Below, piece after piece: positions 15,055 to 23,199 of a stretch of 64,000 bases of DNA. The notes beneath the pieces are model-generated. The model did no database searches, was not told the DNA's origin, and saw only the letters and a program-made list of their open reading frames with translations. The translations under genes were made by a program, and so were the position numbers. Within the stretch, counting starts at the first letter, position 1, and each line of letters starts with the position of its first letter. The DNA comes from Burkholderia sp. PAMC 26561 (lineage in GTDB: Bacteria; Pseudomonadota; Gammaproteobacteria; Burkholderiales; Burkholderiaceae). The DNA lies in contig NZ_CP014315.1 of NCBI RefSeq assembly GCF_001557535.2, forward strand, positions 496,001 through 560,000, given 5' to 3'.

Positions 15055-15702
15055 ATGCCCACCCTGCTCGCCAATCTTGGCCGATGGCCCTCCGATATTG
15101 CGTTATGGCGCGTTGACGTGGAGCTCGCCGACACTTCGGCCTGCGTGAACCGCGTTCTCAGCGCGGACGAACGGGAGCGGACGGCGCGTTACAAGCGGCT
15201 CGAGGATCGCGTGCGGTTCGCGGTCGCGCGAACGACTCTGCGCGCGATTCTAGGCGAGCGCGTGGCGCGCGATCCGGCGCAACTCGAGTTCGAGGTGGGC
15301 GCTCACGGACGACCAGCGCTTGCAGCCTTTCCACACGTTTCCTTCAACGTGTCGCATTCGGGCCAGCGTGTCCTGATTGCGGTATCGACGCTGCGAGCGG
15401 TCGGCGTGGACATTGAAGAAGCGAATCCGGCGCTTGACTGGCGCACGCTCTTGGACGCGGTTTGCGTGAACGAGGAAGCGCCAGGAATAACGGCTGTGCG
15501 CGAGTTTTATCGATGCTGGACTGCCAAGGAAGCGTTGCTCAAGGCAACGGGCGCGGGGATTGGAATTGGCGACGGCTTGAAGTCCATCGATCTGGCGAAC
15601 GGGCGCATTCCGCCGGGGTTCGACTTCGCGTGGCTCGATGATGTCGATGGTTACGAAGCCGCCGTCGCGTTCGGCGTCCCTGCCGATACCGGTCCGCTGT
15701 GA
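15055..15702 (+). CDS. 4'-phosphopantetheinyl transferase, Sfp/Gsp type
   Basis: Transfers 4'-phosphopantetheine from CoA to carrier proteins of non-ribosomal peptide, polyketide or fatty acid synthases. 215 aa. Motifs: WRVDVEL at the N-terminus, LSADERERTARYKRLEDRVR with FAVARTTLRAILG, GAHGRPALA, FNVSHSGQRVLIAVS, the metal site VGVDIEEANP, and the catalytic helix FYRCWTAKEALLKATGAGIG. All catalytic elements are intact. The ATG at 15055 gives the usual length; the frame could extend to 14965, but that would overlap the Fur box. The Fur box suggests induction on iron limitation, which fits activation of a siderophore synthetase; no synthetase is in this window. Confidence 0.9.
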   Translation: MPTLLANLGRWPSDIALWRVDVELADTSACVNRVLSADERERTARYKRLEDRVRFAVARTTLRAILGERVARDPAQLEFEVGAHGRPALAAFPHVSFNVSHSGQRVLIAVSTLRAVGVDIEEANPALDWRTLLDAVCVNEEAPGITAVREFYRCWTAKEALLKATGAGIGIGDGLKSIDLANGRIPPGFDFAWLDDVDGYEAAVAFGVPADTGPL

Positions 15703-15740
15703 TATGTTGAAATGTCCAGCATCCATCCAAGAAGCATCTT

Positions 15741-16232
15741 ATGTCGCTGACAATCCAGCCCACTACCGGCTCCAAAGCCGAGCAATATCAGGAACTGCTT
15801 GCGCAGGCCCGCTCGCTCCTCGCCGATGAAACCGATCGCATCGCCAATGCCGCGAATTTCTCGGCGCTCGTTTATCACACGCTGTCCGACCTGAACTGGA
15901 GCGGCTTTTATTTCTTCGATGGCGCCGAACTCGTGGTCGGTCCGTTCCAGGGGAAACCGGCTTGCGTTCGTATCGCGCTTGGCAAAGGCGTTTGCGGGAC
16001 CGCCGCACAAACCCGCGAGACGCAGGTTGTGCGCGATGTCCACGAGTTCCCCGGACACATTGCGTGCGACTCGGCGTCTCAATCGGAGATCGTGGTGCCG
16101 TTGATTGCGAAGGACGGGACGCTCGTTGGCGTGTGGGACGTGGATAGTCCCATTGTGAATCGCTTCGATGCCGACGATGCTCAAGGCATGGAAGCGCTCT
16201 GCAGCGTGTTCATGGAACTTGCCTGGGCTTGA
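15741..16232 (+). CDS. msrC: Free methionine-(R)-sulfoxide reductase (GAF domain)
   Basis: Cytosolic fRMsr, reducing free L-methionine-(R)-sulfoxide. 163 aa, essentially a single GAF domain. The diagnostic string FQGKPACVRIALGKGVCG, then DVHEFPGHIACDSASQSEIV, is complete. Cys75, Cys85 and Cys109 have the same spacing as the three catalytic or resolving cysteines of E. coli MsrC (84, 94, 118). Starts 38 bp after the PPTase stop on the same strand and could share its transcript. It ends just before the convergent nickel/cobalt permease. Confidence 0.92.
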   Translation: MSLTIQPTTGSKAEQYQELLAQARSLLADETDRIANAANFSALVYHTLSDLNWSGFYFFDGAELVVGPFQGKPACVRIALGKGVCGTAAQTRETQVVRDVHEFPGHIACDSASQSEIVVPLIAKDGTLVGVWDVDSPIVNRFDADDAQGMEALCSVFMELAWA

Positions 16233-16250
16233 TTATATTTATAAGCGCTA

Positions 16251-17300
16251 TTACGTCTCGAGCTCGTCGAACCGTTTCCAGCGGTACACCGCGGCTGAGA
16301 CCAGCCAGCTCGCCGCAAACACGCCAACGATCACGTAGCCGATCATGCCGAAGTTGTCGTTGAGGCTGCCGACCGCATTCCAGAACCATCCGCCAAGTTG
16401 CAACTTGTCCGCAAGCAACCCCAGGCCCTCGATACTCCCGACCAGCAGCGCGACGAGCACGGAAATCGTGGTGATGGTGATGTTGTAGTAGAGCTTGCGA
16501 ATGGGCTTGACGAAGGCCCAGCCATAAGCGCCGAGCATCAGGATGCTGTCGGTGGTATCGATCAGCGTCATGCCTGCGGTGAACAGCACGGGAAACACGA
16601 TGATCGACCAGATCGGCAAGCCTTGCGACGCGCCCGCGGCCGATATGCCGAGCAAACCGACTTCGGTGGCGGTATCGAAGCCGAGGCCGAACAGGAAACC
16701 AAGCAGGTACATGTGGCGGCTTTTCGTGATCAGGCGAAACAGCGGCCTGAAGATGCGCGCAAAGAAACCGCGATTCGCGAGCAGCAAGTCGAAGTCTTCA
16801 TCCACATAGGGCTCGCCGCGCCGCACGCGACGAAAGGCGCCAATTACCGCGCGCAGAATGACCAGGTTCATGATCGCGATGGCGAACAGGAAGAACGTGG
16901 AAACCAGCGTGCCAATGAGGCCGCCGATCTCCTTGAACTCCGCCATGCGTGTCTGCAGCGCCATGGCCGTTGCGGCGATCGCCACCGATGCAAGCACGAC
17001 TACCGTCGAATGTCCCAGCGAGAACATCAAACCCACGGTGACAGGACGCCTGCCGTCCTGCATGAGTTTGCGCGTGACGTTATCGATAGCCGCAATATGG
17101 TCGGCGTCCACCGCGTGACGCAAGCCGAACGAGTACGCAAGCAGGCTTGTTCCGAGCAGCAGCGGGTAGTGATGGAATGCGACGAAGGCCCAGATCCAGG
17201 CGCCGGCATTGAAGGCAATCAGTAAGGCATAAAGGCTGAAGATCTTTTGGCGCATGTGGCCTTGTTCGTCGCCGAAGACTGCCTTTATCAGTGCTCGCAT
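16251..17300 (-). CDS. HoxN/NixA-family nickel/cobalt transporter (NiCoT)
   Basis: Inner-membrane high-affinity Ni2+/Co2+ permease of 349 aa with about eight membrane segments. The signature in TM2 is RHAVDADHIAAIDNVTRK; other NiCoT motifs are GLMFSLGHSTVVVLAS and LGFLFGLGFDTATEVGLL. The ATG at 17300 follows a GGAAT ribosome-like site and gives the usual family length; the frame extends upstream to 17384 without protein character. No nickel enzyme is encoded nearby and no NikR-type or cobalamin-riboswitch sequence is evident upstream, so regulation is unknown. Confidence 0.92.
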   Translation of the reverse strand: MRALIKAVFGDEQGHMRQKIFSLYALLIAFNAGAWIWAFVAFHHYPLLLGTSLLAYSFGLRHAVDADHIAAIDNVTRKLMQDGRRPVTVGLMFSLGHSTVVVLASVAIAATAMALQTRMAEFKEIGGLIGTLVSTFFLFAIAIMNLVILRAVIGAFRRVRRGEPYVDEDFDLLLANRGFFARIFRPLFRLITKSRHMYLLGFLFGLGFDTATEVGLLGISAAGASQGLPIWSIIVFPVLFTAGMTLIDTTDSILMLGAYGWAFVKPIRKLYYNITITTISVLVALLVGSIEGLGLLADKLQLGGWFWNAVGSLNDNFGMIGYVIVGVFAASWLVSAAVYRWKRFDELET

Positions 17301-17450
17301 TGATATTCCGTCTTTGAGTTTTGGGTGCCGGACCGAGCAAGAGACCTGGCTGATCACGATAGCGCTCGAATGATAGCGTGCCAAAATTCTCTGGCCGCAT
17401 TCACGATCGCTCCGATCGGAATATTAAACCGCGTGTCACTTATGCCCGAC

Positions 17451-18746
17451 TTAGGCCCATCCCTCGCCATCGGGGAAATGGAATCGATCTAGCGAAGCGG
17501 CATGCATCTCGATGCTATAGCCGGCTGAGTCCGGCGGCATGTATCGGCCATTGCGGATAACGACCGGGCTGACGAAATGCTCGTGCAGATGATCGACGTA
17601 TTCGAGCACGCGACTATCCAGCGACGCCGACACGCAGACATAATCGAAGATGGAAATATGCTGGACGTACTCGCACAAACCCACGCCGCCCGCGTGCGGA
17701 CACACCGGCACGCCGAACTTGGCGGCCATCAGCAACACCACGATCACTTCGTTCAGGCCGCCTAGCCGGCAACTGTCGATCTGACAAAAGTCGATGGCGC
17801 CCGCCTGCAGCAATTGCTTGAACATCACGCGGTTCTGGCAATGCTCGCCGGTGGCGACGCCGATGGGCGCAATCCGGCTACGGATCGCGGCGTGGCCGAG
17901 GATATCGTCGGGACTCGTGGGCTCTTCGATCCACCATGGGTCGAACTGCGCCAGGCGGCGCATGTTGGCGACGGCTTCGTCGACGTCCCAGACCTGGTTG
18001 GCGTCCATCATCAGTTTGCGATCGGCGCCGATTTCATCGCGAAGAATGCGCGCGCGGCGGATGTCTTCTTCTATGTTGCCGCCGACCTTCTGCTTGAAAT
18101 GCGTCCATCCCTGGGACACGCCTTCGCGCGCGAGGCGGCGGATCTTTTCATCGTCGTAGCCAAGCCAGCCTGCCGACGTGGTGTACGCCGGATAGCCATC
18201 AGCCAGCATTTCTTGCTCGCGTGCTGCACGGGTCGGCGAGTGACGGCGCAATATTGCCAGTGCTTCTTCGGGCGTGAGCGCGTCCGTGACGTAGCGGAAA
18301 TCGAGGCAGCGCACGAGTTCTTCGGGGCTCATATCCACGAGCAGTTTCCACACGGGCTTCTGCGCGGATTTCGCCCACAGGTCCCATACGGCGTTGACGA
18401 CCGCGGCTGTTGCAAGGTGGATCGCGCCCTTGTCCGGACCGATCCAGCGCAACTGGCTATCCGATGTAAAACCGCGCCAGAAGTCACCCATGTTTGCCGT
18501 GATGTCCTCGAGCTTCTTGCCGATGATCAGCGGCGCAAGCGCCTTCACTGCGGCCACGCAGATCTCGTTGCCGCGTCCTATGGTGAACGTGAGGCCGTGA
18601 CCATCGAGCTTCGTGGGTGAATCGGTTTCGAGGATGACGTAGGTGGCGGAATAGTCCGGCGCCGCATTCATTGCGTCCGACCCATCGAGCGATCGCGAGG
18701 TGGGAAAGCGGATGTCCCTGACGGACAAATCTGTGATCGTGGTCAT
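17451..18746 (-). CDS. L-fuconate dehydratase (enolase superfamily)
   Basis: Dehydrates L-fuconate to 2-keto-3-deoxy-L-fuconate in the non-phosphorylating fucose pathway. 431 aa, the full FucD length. Visible: the capping domain start ITDLSVRDIRFPTSRSLDGS, the acid/base lysine region HFKQKVGGN, the metal ligands in MMDANQVWDV, WWIEEPTSPDD and GVATGEHCQNR, and the His-containing strand PVCPHAGGVGLCEYVQHISI. The 5' GGAGGTG site fixes the start at 18746. No other fucose pathway gene is in the window. A 15-bp tandem repeat lies 47-121 bp upstream, in the likely promoter or leader. Confidence 0.9.
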   Translation of the reverse strand: MTTITDLSVRDIRFPTSRSLDGSDAMNAAPDYSATYVILETDSPTKLDGHGLTFTIGRGNEICVAAVKALAPLIIGKKLEDITANMGDFWRGFTSDSQLRWIGPDKGAIHLATAAVVNAVWDLWAKSAQKPVWKLLVDMSPEELVRCLDFRYVTDALTPEEALAILRRHSPTRAAREQEMLADGYPAYTTSAGWLGYDDEKIRRLAREGVSQGWTHFKQKVGGNIEEDIRRARILRDEIGADRKLMMDANQVWDVDEAVANMRRLAQFDPWWIEEPTSPDDILGHAAIRSRIAPIGVATGEHCQNRVMFKQLLQAGAIDFCQIDSCRLGGLNEVIVVLLMAAKFGVPVCPHAGGVGLCEYVQHISIFDYVCVSASLDSRVLEYVDHLHEHFVSPVVIRNGRYMPPDSAGYSIEMHAASLDRFHFPDGEGWA

Positions 18747-18792
18747 CTGAACACCTCCGTGCAATGGCAGATTCGACTCGGTAGAAACCCGG

Positions 18793-18867
18793 GCGCGCGC
18801 TCAGCAGGCGCGCGCTCAGCAGGCGCGCGCTCAGCAGGCGCGCGCTCAGCAGGCACGCGCTCAGCCG
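18793..18867. repeat. Five-copy 15-bp tandem repeat upstream of L-fuconate dehydratase
   Basis: Unit GCGCGCGCTCAGCAG, four perfect copies (18793-18852) and a fifth with two changes (18853-18867). It lies 47 bp upstream of the dehydratase ATG. The CG-alternating part is prone to Z-DNA, and the array is of the kind that varies in copy number by slippage. In one plus-strand frame it would read ARSAG repeats, but no gene starts there with support. Confidence 0.9.
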
Positions 18868-18958
18868 CTGAGTTTGTTTGCAGGCATGCTAGCACGGGGT
18901 ACAACGTCGTTATCAAAGGCCACTACGCACTGTGGGGCATCCGTGGAGCCTTGAGCGT

Positions 18959-19261
18959 TCAGGTCTTTCTCGCCAGCGTGATTGCCCGCTCAGGGCAAGC
19001 GGTCACGCATAAACCGCATGCGCGGCACGCGTCCTCGTTGGGCGTGTAAGCGACCTTCATTCCATGGACGCGCAGTTTGAGCTTGTTCAGCGGGCCCAGG
19101 CGCGCGTAGTCCGCTGTATCGATTTGACGGATCACGAACACGTTTTCCGGACAGACCACCGCGCAATCGGCCTTGCCTTCGCAACGTTTCAGATTCACCA
19201 CCGGGACGATGACACCCGGCGCCTGCTTGCAGTTCGCCGATGACGCGAGAACGGCGCTCAT
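18959..19261 (-). CDS. Two-cluster [4Fe-4S] ferredoxin
   Basis: 100 aa electron carrier. Two cysteine clusters are visible: CEGKADCAVVCP (about residues 27-38) and CRACGLCVTACP (about residues 78-89). The first has a longer CX5C gap than the second, typical of FdxA/ferredoxin-III-like proteins. The ATG at 19261 overlaps the TGA of the upstream membrane-protein gene (ATGA), so it is the last gene of the ECF sigma operon. Its redox partner is not evident. The intergenic VNTR begins about 90 bp downstream of its stop. Confidence 0.85.
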   Translation of the reverse strand: MSAVLASSANCKQAPGVIVPVVNLKRCEGKADCAVVCPENVFVIRQIDTADYARLGPLNKLKLRVHGMKVAYTPNEDACRACGLCVTACPERAITLARKT

Positions 19262-19575
19262 ACGCTGTCAGCCTCGCGGGGCTTGCGAACCCCACACCGC
19301 CGGCTCTTGAATTGCTCGCGTTCCTCGGGCGTCATCTGTTCCCAGCGCCGCCATTGCCGGCGTCCGCGCCATCCTCCGCCATGCCCCCGAAAGCCGCCGA
19401 ACAGAATCCGGCTCAACACCATCAACCCCAGCGAATGCGGAAAATCTATCGCCCGGGCGCCGATGAACAACGCCGGAACCACCCAGTTCCACAAGGTCAT
19501 GACAAGCCACCCCAAAGCGGCGACCGCAACGAATGCCAACACCACCTTGGCCAATATCTTCAGTCCGAAACGCAT
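19258..19575 (-). CDS. Small membrane protein of the ECF sigma operon, unknown function
   Basis: 105 aa. One or two hydrophobic segments (about residues 5-35, LAKVVLAFVAVAALGWLVMT, and about 38-62) are followed by a Gly/Arg/Trp-rich stretch (GGFRGHGGGWRGRRQWRRW) and a charged tail MTPEEREQFKSRRCG. That tail loosely recalls CpxP/Spy-like sequences, but no zinc-finger or ASD anti-sigma domain is recognisable. GAGGAG ribosome site before the ATG at 19575. It starts 11 bp after the sigma gene stop and overlaps the ferredoxin start by 4 bp. By position it could be the membrane regulator of the sigma factor (inference only). Confidence 0.7.
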   Translation of the reverse strand: MRFGLKILAKVVLAFVAVAALGWLVMTLWNWVVPALFIGARAIDFPHSLGLMVLSRILFGGFRGHGGGWRGRRQWRRWEQMTPEEREQFKSRRCGVRKPREADSV

Positions 19576-19586
19576 TGCCTTTCTCC

Positions 19587-20162
19587 TCAAATATCCAGAT
19601 CGTCATAAACAGGCTGCAAGCGCGTGCGCAGATGCAGCACCGCGTATCGCTTGCGAGCGAGCAGCGTGTTGATGCTCACACCGGTTTCCAGCGCCAGCTC
19701 CTTGAAGCCGCGCCCCTCCAGTTCGTGAGCGATAAAAATGTCGCGCTGATTGGCAGGAAGCTCATCGATCGCCTCCTGCAATGCCGTCAGCAGGACCGTG
19801 CGCGCATAGGACGCTTCGGGACCGCCGTCCTGCGCAGGAAGGGCGAGATCGAGCCGGTAGTCCTCATCGGCTTCATCGTCGATTTCGCCTAACGGCTGTT
19901 CTCGCCTCTTGCGAAACCGGTCGATGATGCGATTGCGCGCCACCCGGAACAGCCACGCACTGACCTGTTCGATAGGCTCGGGAAGCCGGTACGCCCGGAC
20001 GAACTCGTGCAGCACATCCTGCAGGATGTCTTCGGCGTCACTGGGATCGCGCACACGACGCCGGATAAAATTTCCGAGCTTCGAGCGCTCACGCAAGACG
20101 GTTGCGGTGATCTCGTTATCGCTTTCGATGATGATCGGGCCTGACGGCTTCGGCGGTTCCAT
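19587..20162 (-). CDS. ECF-type RNA polymerase sigma factor
   Basis: 191 aa. Region 2 contains RRRVRDPSDAEDILQDVLHEFVRAYR (split: RRRVRDPSDAEDILQDV then LHEFVRAY) and the -10-binding WLFRVARNRIIDRFRKRRE. Region 4 contains ELPANQRDIFIAHELEGRGFKE and the HTH ALETGVSINTLLARKRYAV. Domain order and length are those of ECF factors. Start at 20162 is supported by position; an upstream in-frame ATG at 20183 is possible. It heads an operon with a small membrane protein and a ferredoxin, with no recognisable anti-sigma gene. The extra acidic linker (about residues 100-118) between regions 2 and 4 is longer than usual. Confidence 0.9.
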   Translation of the reverse strand: MEPPKPSGPIIIESDNEITATVLRERSKLGNFIRRRVRDPSDAEDILQDVLHEFVRAYRLPEPIEQVSAWLFRVARNRIIDRFRKRREQPLGEIDDEADEDYRLDLALPAQDGGPEASYARTVLLTALQEAIDELPANQRDIFIAHELEGRGFKELALETGVSINTLLARKRYAVLHLRTRLQPVYDDLDI

Positions 20163-20205
20163 ACACCTGCTGACGATCCACAAGCAGGAATATTGTGTCC
20201 GCGTG

Positions 20206-20228
20206 AAAAAAGCGGCCGGGCGGCCGCT
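20206..20228 (-). terminator. Rho-independent terminator after the SDR gene
   Basis: AGCGGCC (20211-20217) and GGCCGCT (20222-20228) form a stem with a 4-base loop; on the minus strand it is followed by six T (A run 20206-20211). It lies 39 bp past the SDR stop and upstream of the sigma gene. Confidence 0.75.
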
Positions 20229-20266
20229 CCATGAGGGAGATTAGACGTTTTGCCAGTGAACCGCGT

Positions 20267-21103
20267 TCAGTAAGTGCCGTCGGTGCTCACCGATACATCG
20301 CGCCACTGATTCAATTCCGCTTGCATGGCGGCGAGTTTTGCATCGGCTGCATTGACGGCAATCGAACCTGCAATGAAGCGCAGAGGCGGCTTGGGCTCGC
20401 CCGCAAGTTTGATCATCGCATCTGCAAGCTTCTCGGGGTCGCCTGGTTGCTGACCATTGCGTTGTTCGAACGACGCGCGAAGCGTGGCGCGTCGTTCGTC
20501 GTAATCCGCGATGGGTTTATCGCCGAAACGAAGCGACTCGGGCTTCAGGAAGTCAGTGCGGAACGGACCCGGCTCAACGATGGTCACGTGCATTCCAAAC
20601 GGCGCCACTTCCTTGGCCAATGATTCGGAAAAACCTTCGAGCGCAAACTTGCTCGCGCTATACAGCGAGCACAGTTCAGCGCCAAGAATGCCCGCAAGCG
20701 ATGACACGTTGAAGATGCGACCCCGCCGAGCAGCGCGCATGACCGGGAGCGCCGCCCATGTGACGTTGAAGGTGCCGAAGAGGTTCGTGGAGAGTTGCGC
20801 CTGCACGTCCTGCATCGTGGTCTCTTCGAAGAAACCCAGATGACCGTAGCCGGCGTTGTTCACCAGCACATCGATCGTGCCGAACTTCTTTATCGCTGCA
20901 TCGACTGCGGCTTGCGCCTGGGTTGCATCGGCGACATCCAGAGTGAGACTGAGCAATTGCTCGCTGTCCTGCCCGAGGCGTGCACTGACATCCTCTCGTT
21001 TGCGGCCCGTCGCGACCACGCGGTCGCCGGCTCGCAAGGCGGCTTCTGCGATGTTTGCGCCGAGTCCACGGCTTGCGCCGGTGATGAACCAGGTTGTCTG
21101 CAT
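20267..21103 (-). CDS. Short-chain dehydrogenase/reductase (classical SDR)
   Basis: 278 aa NAD(P)-dependent oxidoreductase. The cofactor loop is TGASRGLGANIAEAAL near the N-terminus, with RKR at the end of strand 2 suggesting NADPH. NNAGYGHLGFFEE, the catalytic SSLAG serine and YSASKFALEGFSESL (Tyr and Lys) are all present, followed by PGPFRTDF. The ATG at 21103 has an AGGAG site. It is terminated by its own hairpin, so it is probably monocistronic. A short dyad GTTCC-ATG-GGAAC (21126-21138) lies 23 bp upstream. Substrate unknown. Confidence 0.9.
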   Translation of the reverse strand: MQTTWFITGASRGLGANIAEAALRAGDRVVATGRKREDVSARLGQDSEQLLSLTLDVADATQAQAAVDAAIKKFGTIDVLVNNAGYGHLGFFEETTMQDVQAQLSTNLFGTFNVTWAALPVMRAARRGRIFNVSSLAGILGAELCSLYSASKFALEGFSESLAKEVAPFGMHVTIVEPGPFRTDFLKPESLRFGDKPIADYDERRATLRASFEQRNGQQPGDPEKLADAMIKLAGEPKPPLRFIAGSIAVNAADAKLAAMQAELNQWRDVSVSTDGTY

Positions 21104-21221
21104 GATGTGCTCCTCGATGATCGGAGTTCCATGGGAACACGCGGCGATGCTTCACCGGTAGCCCGTTCGTCGTGCGTTCTTGCTTGATCCTGCAAAGCAC
21201 GCTTTCTAGCGTAAGGTTCTT

Positions 21222-22181
21222 CTATAGACACCTCAGAGCGGCCAAAGTGGTCCTGACCGCTTCGTCCCAAGGCGTGTGCGGTTCTTCGCCAAGCACGTTC
21301 AGCAACGCTGTATTGTTCATGTGAACAGGCTCTTTCCACAAATAGCGCATTTCGAGCAGCTCCCGGAATGTTTCCGAAAACGGTGCAATAGCGGGCAACG
21401 CCCACCACGGAAAAGCGCGGACCTTGATATTTGGGCGGCCGGTCGCATGCTTGATTGCATCGATCATGCGAGTGCCGTCGGCGTCCCAATGCCCGAGCAT
21501 CTGGTAAGTGGCGAAGTCCGGAAGCGTCCGTTCGCGTTCAACCAGCCGCACCATTGTTCGTGCAACGTCCGGCACATACGCCCACTGATGTCCAACGCCA
21601 CGGTTGCCCGGATAAAACATGCTCTGTACAGGCTTGCCTGGTTTCACCAAAGCGCTCGACAACCAGCTATTACCCGTGCTGCCGGGCCCGAAGAAATCGC
21701 CGGCACGCACGACAAGGCTGCGCACGCCATCGGCGCTTGCGTTCTTCAAATGCCGTTCCAGCTCGACACGGATTGCACCCTTGCGCGTGACTGGATTCTG
21801 AGGCGACGTCTCGCTTAGTAACGGGAGCGCGTCGGGTCCGTAGTTATAGACGGTGCCCGGCAAAAGAATCCGCGCGCCTGACGCCCGCGCCGCTGCGATG
21901 GTGTTGTCGATCATCGGCAGGACCAGCGCCGTCCAATTCTTGTATCCGGGCGGATTGACCGCATGAACGATAAGCTGCGCGCCGTGGGACGCCGCAACGA
22001 CTTCGTCGCGGTTCATTGCATCGCCTTGTTGCCACTCGAAACGTTCGTCCCGTGCGGTCAGCTTTGCAGGCTGGCGATGCAGCGCGCACACATGCCAGCC
22101 TTCCCCGGCGAGTTGCCGCGCCACTTCTCCGCCAATGCCACCTGTTGCGCCCAACACCAATGCGATCCGGCTTTCGCTCAT
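21222..22181 (-). CDS. NAD(P)-binding SDR-family epimerase/reductase
   Basis: 319 aa atypical/extended SDR. N-terminal dinucleotide loop VLGATGGIGGEVARQLAGEG, then HAVNPPGYKNW, a TVYNYGPDALPLLSETSPQN segment typical of extended SDRs, and GHQWAYVPDVARTMVRLVE in the substrate domain. The YxxxK catalytic pair is not obvious at its usual place (after TVYNYG comes TRKGAIRVELE), so enzyme activity is uncertain; many NmrA-like members lack it. ATG at 22181 has a CAGGAG site; the frame extends upstream without support. It faces a LysR gene, its likely regulator. Confidence 0.83.
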   Translation of the reverse strand: MSESRIALVLGATGGIGGEVARQLAGEGWHVCALHRQPAKLTARDERFEWQQGDAMNRDEVVAASHGAQLIVHAVNPPGYKNWTALVLPMIDNTIAAARASGARILLPGTVYNYGPDALPLLSETSPQNPVTRKGAIRVELERHLKNASADGVRSLVVRAGDFFGPGSTGNSWLSSALVKPGKPVQSMFYPGNRGVGHQWAYVPDVARTMVRLVERERTLPDFATYQMLGHWDADGTRMIDAIKHATGRPNIKVRAFPWWALPAIAPFSETFRELLEMRYLWKEPVHMNNTALLNVLGEEPHTPWDEAVRTTLAALRCL

Positions 22182-22267
22182 CTTCGACTCCTGTTGTGTT
22201 CTTCGATTGACGACCATTCTTGCGCGAATCGTGGTTAAATGAAATTGTCGAAAATAGTGGAACGGAT

Positions 22268-22281
22268 ATACATTTTTGTAT
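22268..22281. promoter_or_regulatory. Dyad overlapping the LysR start codon
   Basis: ATACA-TTTT-TGTAT is a perfect 5-bp inverted repeat whose right arm includes the first two bases of the LysR ATG (22280). It sits where autorepression would be effective, 87 bp upstream of the divergent epimerase ATG. A closely related sequence occurs at 11039-11052. Confidence 0.5.
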
Positions 22282-23176
22282 GATCGAGAATGCGTTGAGC
22301 TGGGATTTTTATCGAACGTTTCTTGAGGTGCTGCGCGAGGGCTCCTTGTCGGGCGCCGCACGGTCGCTCGGCCTGACGCAGCCTACAGTGGGCCGTCACG
22401 TGGATGCGCTCGAGACAGCGCTGGGCTATGCGCTCTTCATCCGCACGCAACAGGGTTTGAGCCCGACGCAGGAAGCGCTTGCGTTACGCCCTTACGCCGA
22501 GGCGCTGGAGTCGACGAGCACGGCGTTGTTGCGCGCGGCATCGAGTCAGGGAGCAGGAGTGCGCGGCACCATCCGCATCACTGCGAGCGACGTGATCACG
22601 GTCGAGGTCCTGCCTGCGATCATCACGGAACTGCACGCGGCCTATCCCGAACTGACCATCGAATTGATGTCGTCCAATCGTATAGAGGATCTGTTGCAGC
22701 GTGAGGCTGATATTGCAGTGCGGATGCAGCGGCCCAGCCAGGGCGTGCTGATCGCGCGCCGTATCGGCGATGTGGAGCTCGGCATGTACGCGCATAAGGA
22801 CTACTTGGCGCGGCGCGGCAGGCCTGCACGAATCGATGACCTGGCTGGTCACGCGCTGATCGGCTTTGATAAGGAAACCGCTTTTATCCGCAGCATGAAA
22901 ACTAAGTTACCCGACGTGCACCGCGAGTCGCTGGCATTGCGCACCGACAGCGACCTCGCGTCGCTCGCCATGCTGAGGGCGGGGTTTGGCATTGGCTATT
23001 GCCAGATCGGTCTTGCGCGGAACAATCCGGCTCTCGTGCGGCTTTTCCCAAAGCGGATATCGCTCAAGCTCGACACATGGCTCGCCATGCACGAAGACCT
23101 TCGCGATAACCCGAGTTGCAAGGTCGCGTTTGCCGCTTTGGCCACGGGACTGGAAAAGTATGTGCAAGGAGCTTAG
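22280..23176 (+). CDS. LysR-type transcriptional regulator
   Basis: 298 aa. HTH at residues 5-65 (WDFYRTFLEVLREGSLSGAA, then LTQPTVGRHVDALETALG), followed by GVRGTIRITASDVITVEVLP, the usual start of the effector domain. The start at 22280 places the HTH at the N-terminus; the frame extends 60 bp upstream. Divergent from the SDR-type epimerase. Its recognition helix (TQPTVGRHV) is close to that of the LysR at 11059. The convergent lipoprotein gene ends 23 bp past its stop. Confidence 0.87.
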   Translation: MIENALSWDFYRTFLEVLREGSLSGAARSLGLTQPTVGRHVDALETALGYALFIRTQQGLSPTQEALALRPYAEALESTSTALLRAASSQGAGVRGTIRITASDVITVEVLPAIITELHAAYPELTIELMSSNRIEDLLQREADIAVRMQRPSQGVLIARRIGDVELGMYAHKDYLARRGRPARIDDLAGHALIGFDKETAFIRSMKTKLPDVHRESLALRTDSDLASLAMLRAGFGIGYCQIGLARNNPALVRLFPKRISLKLDTWLAMHEDLRDNPSCKVAFAALATGLEKYVQGA

Positions 23177-23199
23177 TCAAGCTTCGCCCCTTGGCACGA

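Noticed and set aside
16398..17225. 275-codon open frame antisense to the nickel/cobalt permease
   Set aside because: Low-complexity charged sequence opposite a permease with diagnostic motifs; no ribosome site.
18793..18867. Possible CRISPR array
   Set aside because: Units are contiguous 15-mers with no spacers and no cas genes nearby.
18759..19049. Plus-strand frame encoding ARSAG repeats over the tandem array
   Set aside because: No ribosome site, no similarity, and it overlaps the fucD promoter and the ferredoxin gene; the repeat is better seen as DNA-level.
21199..21212. Dyad ACGCT-TTCT-AGCGT upstream of the SDR gene, considered as a MerR-type operator
   Set aside because: No -35/-10 pair with MerR-type 19-bp spacing fits around it on either strand and no MerR gene is near; left as an unexplained short dyad.
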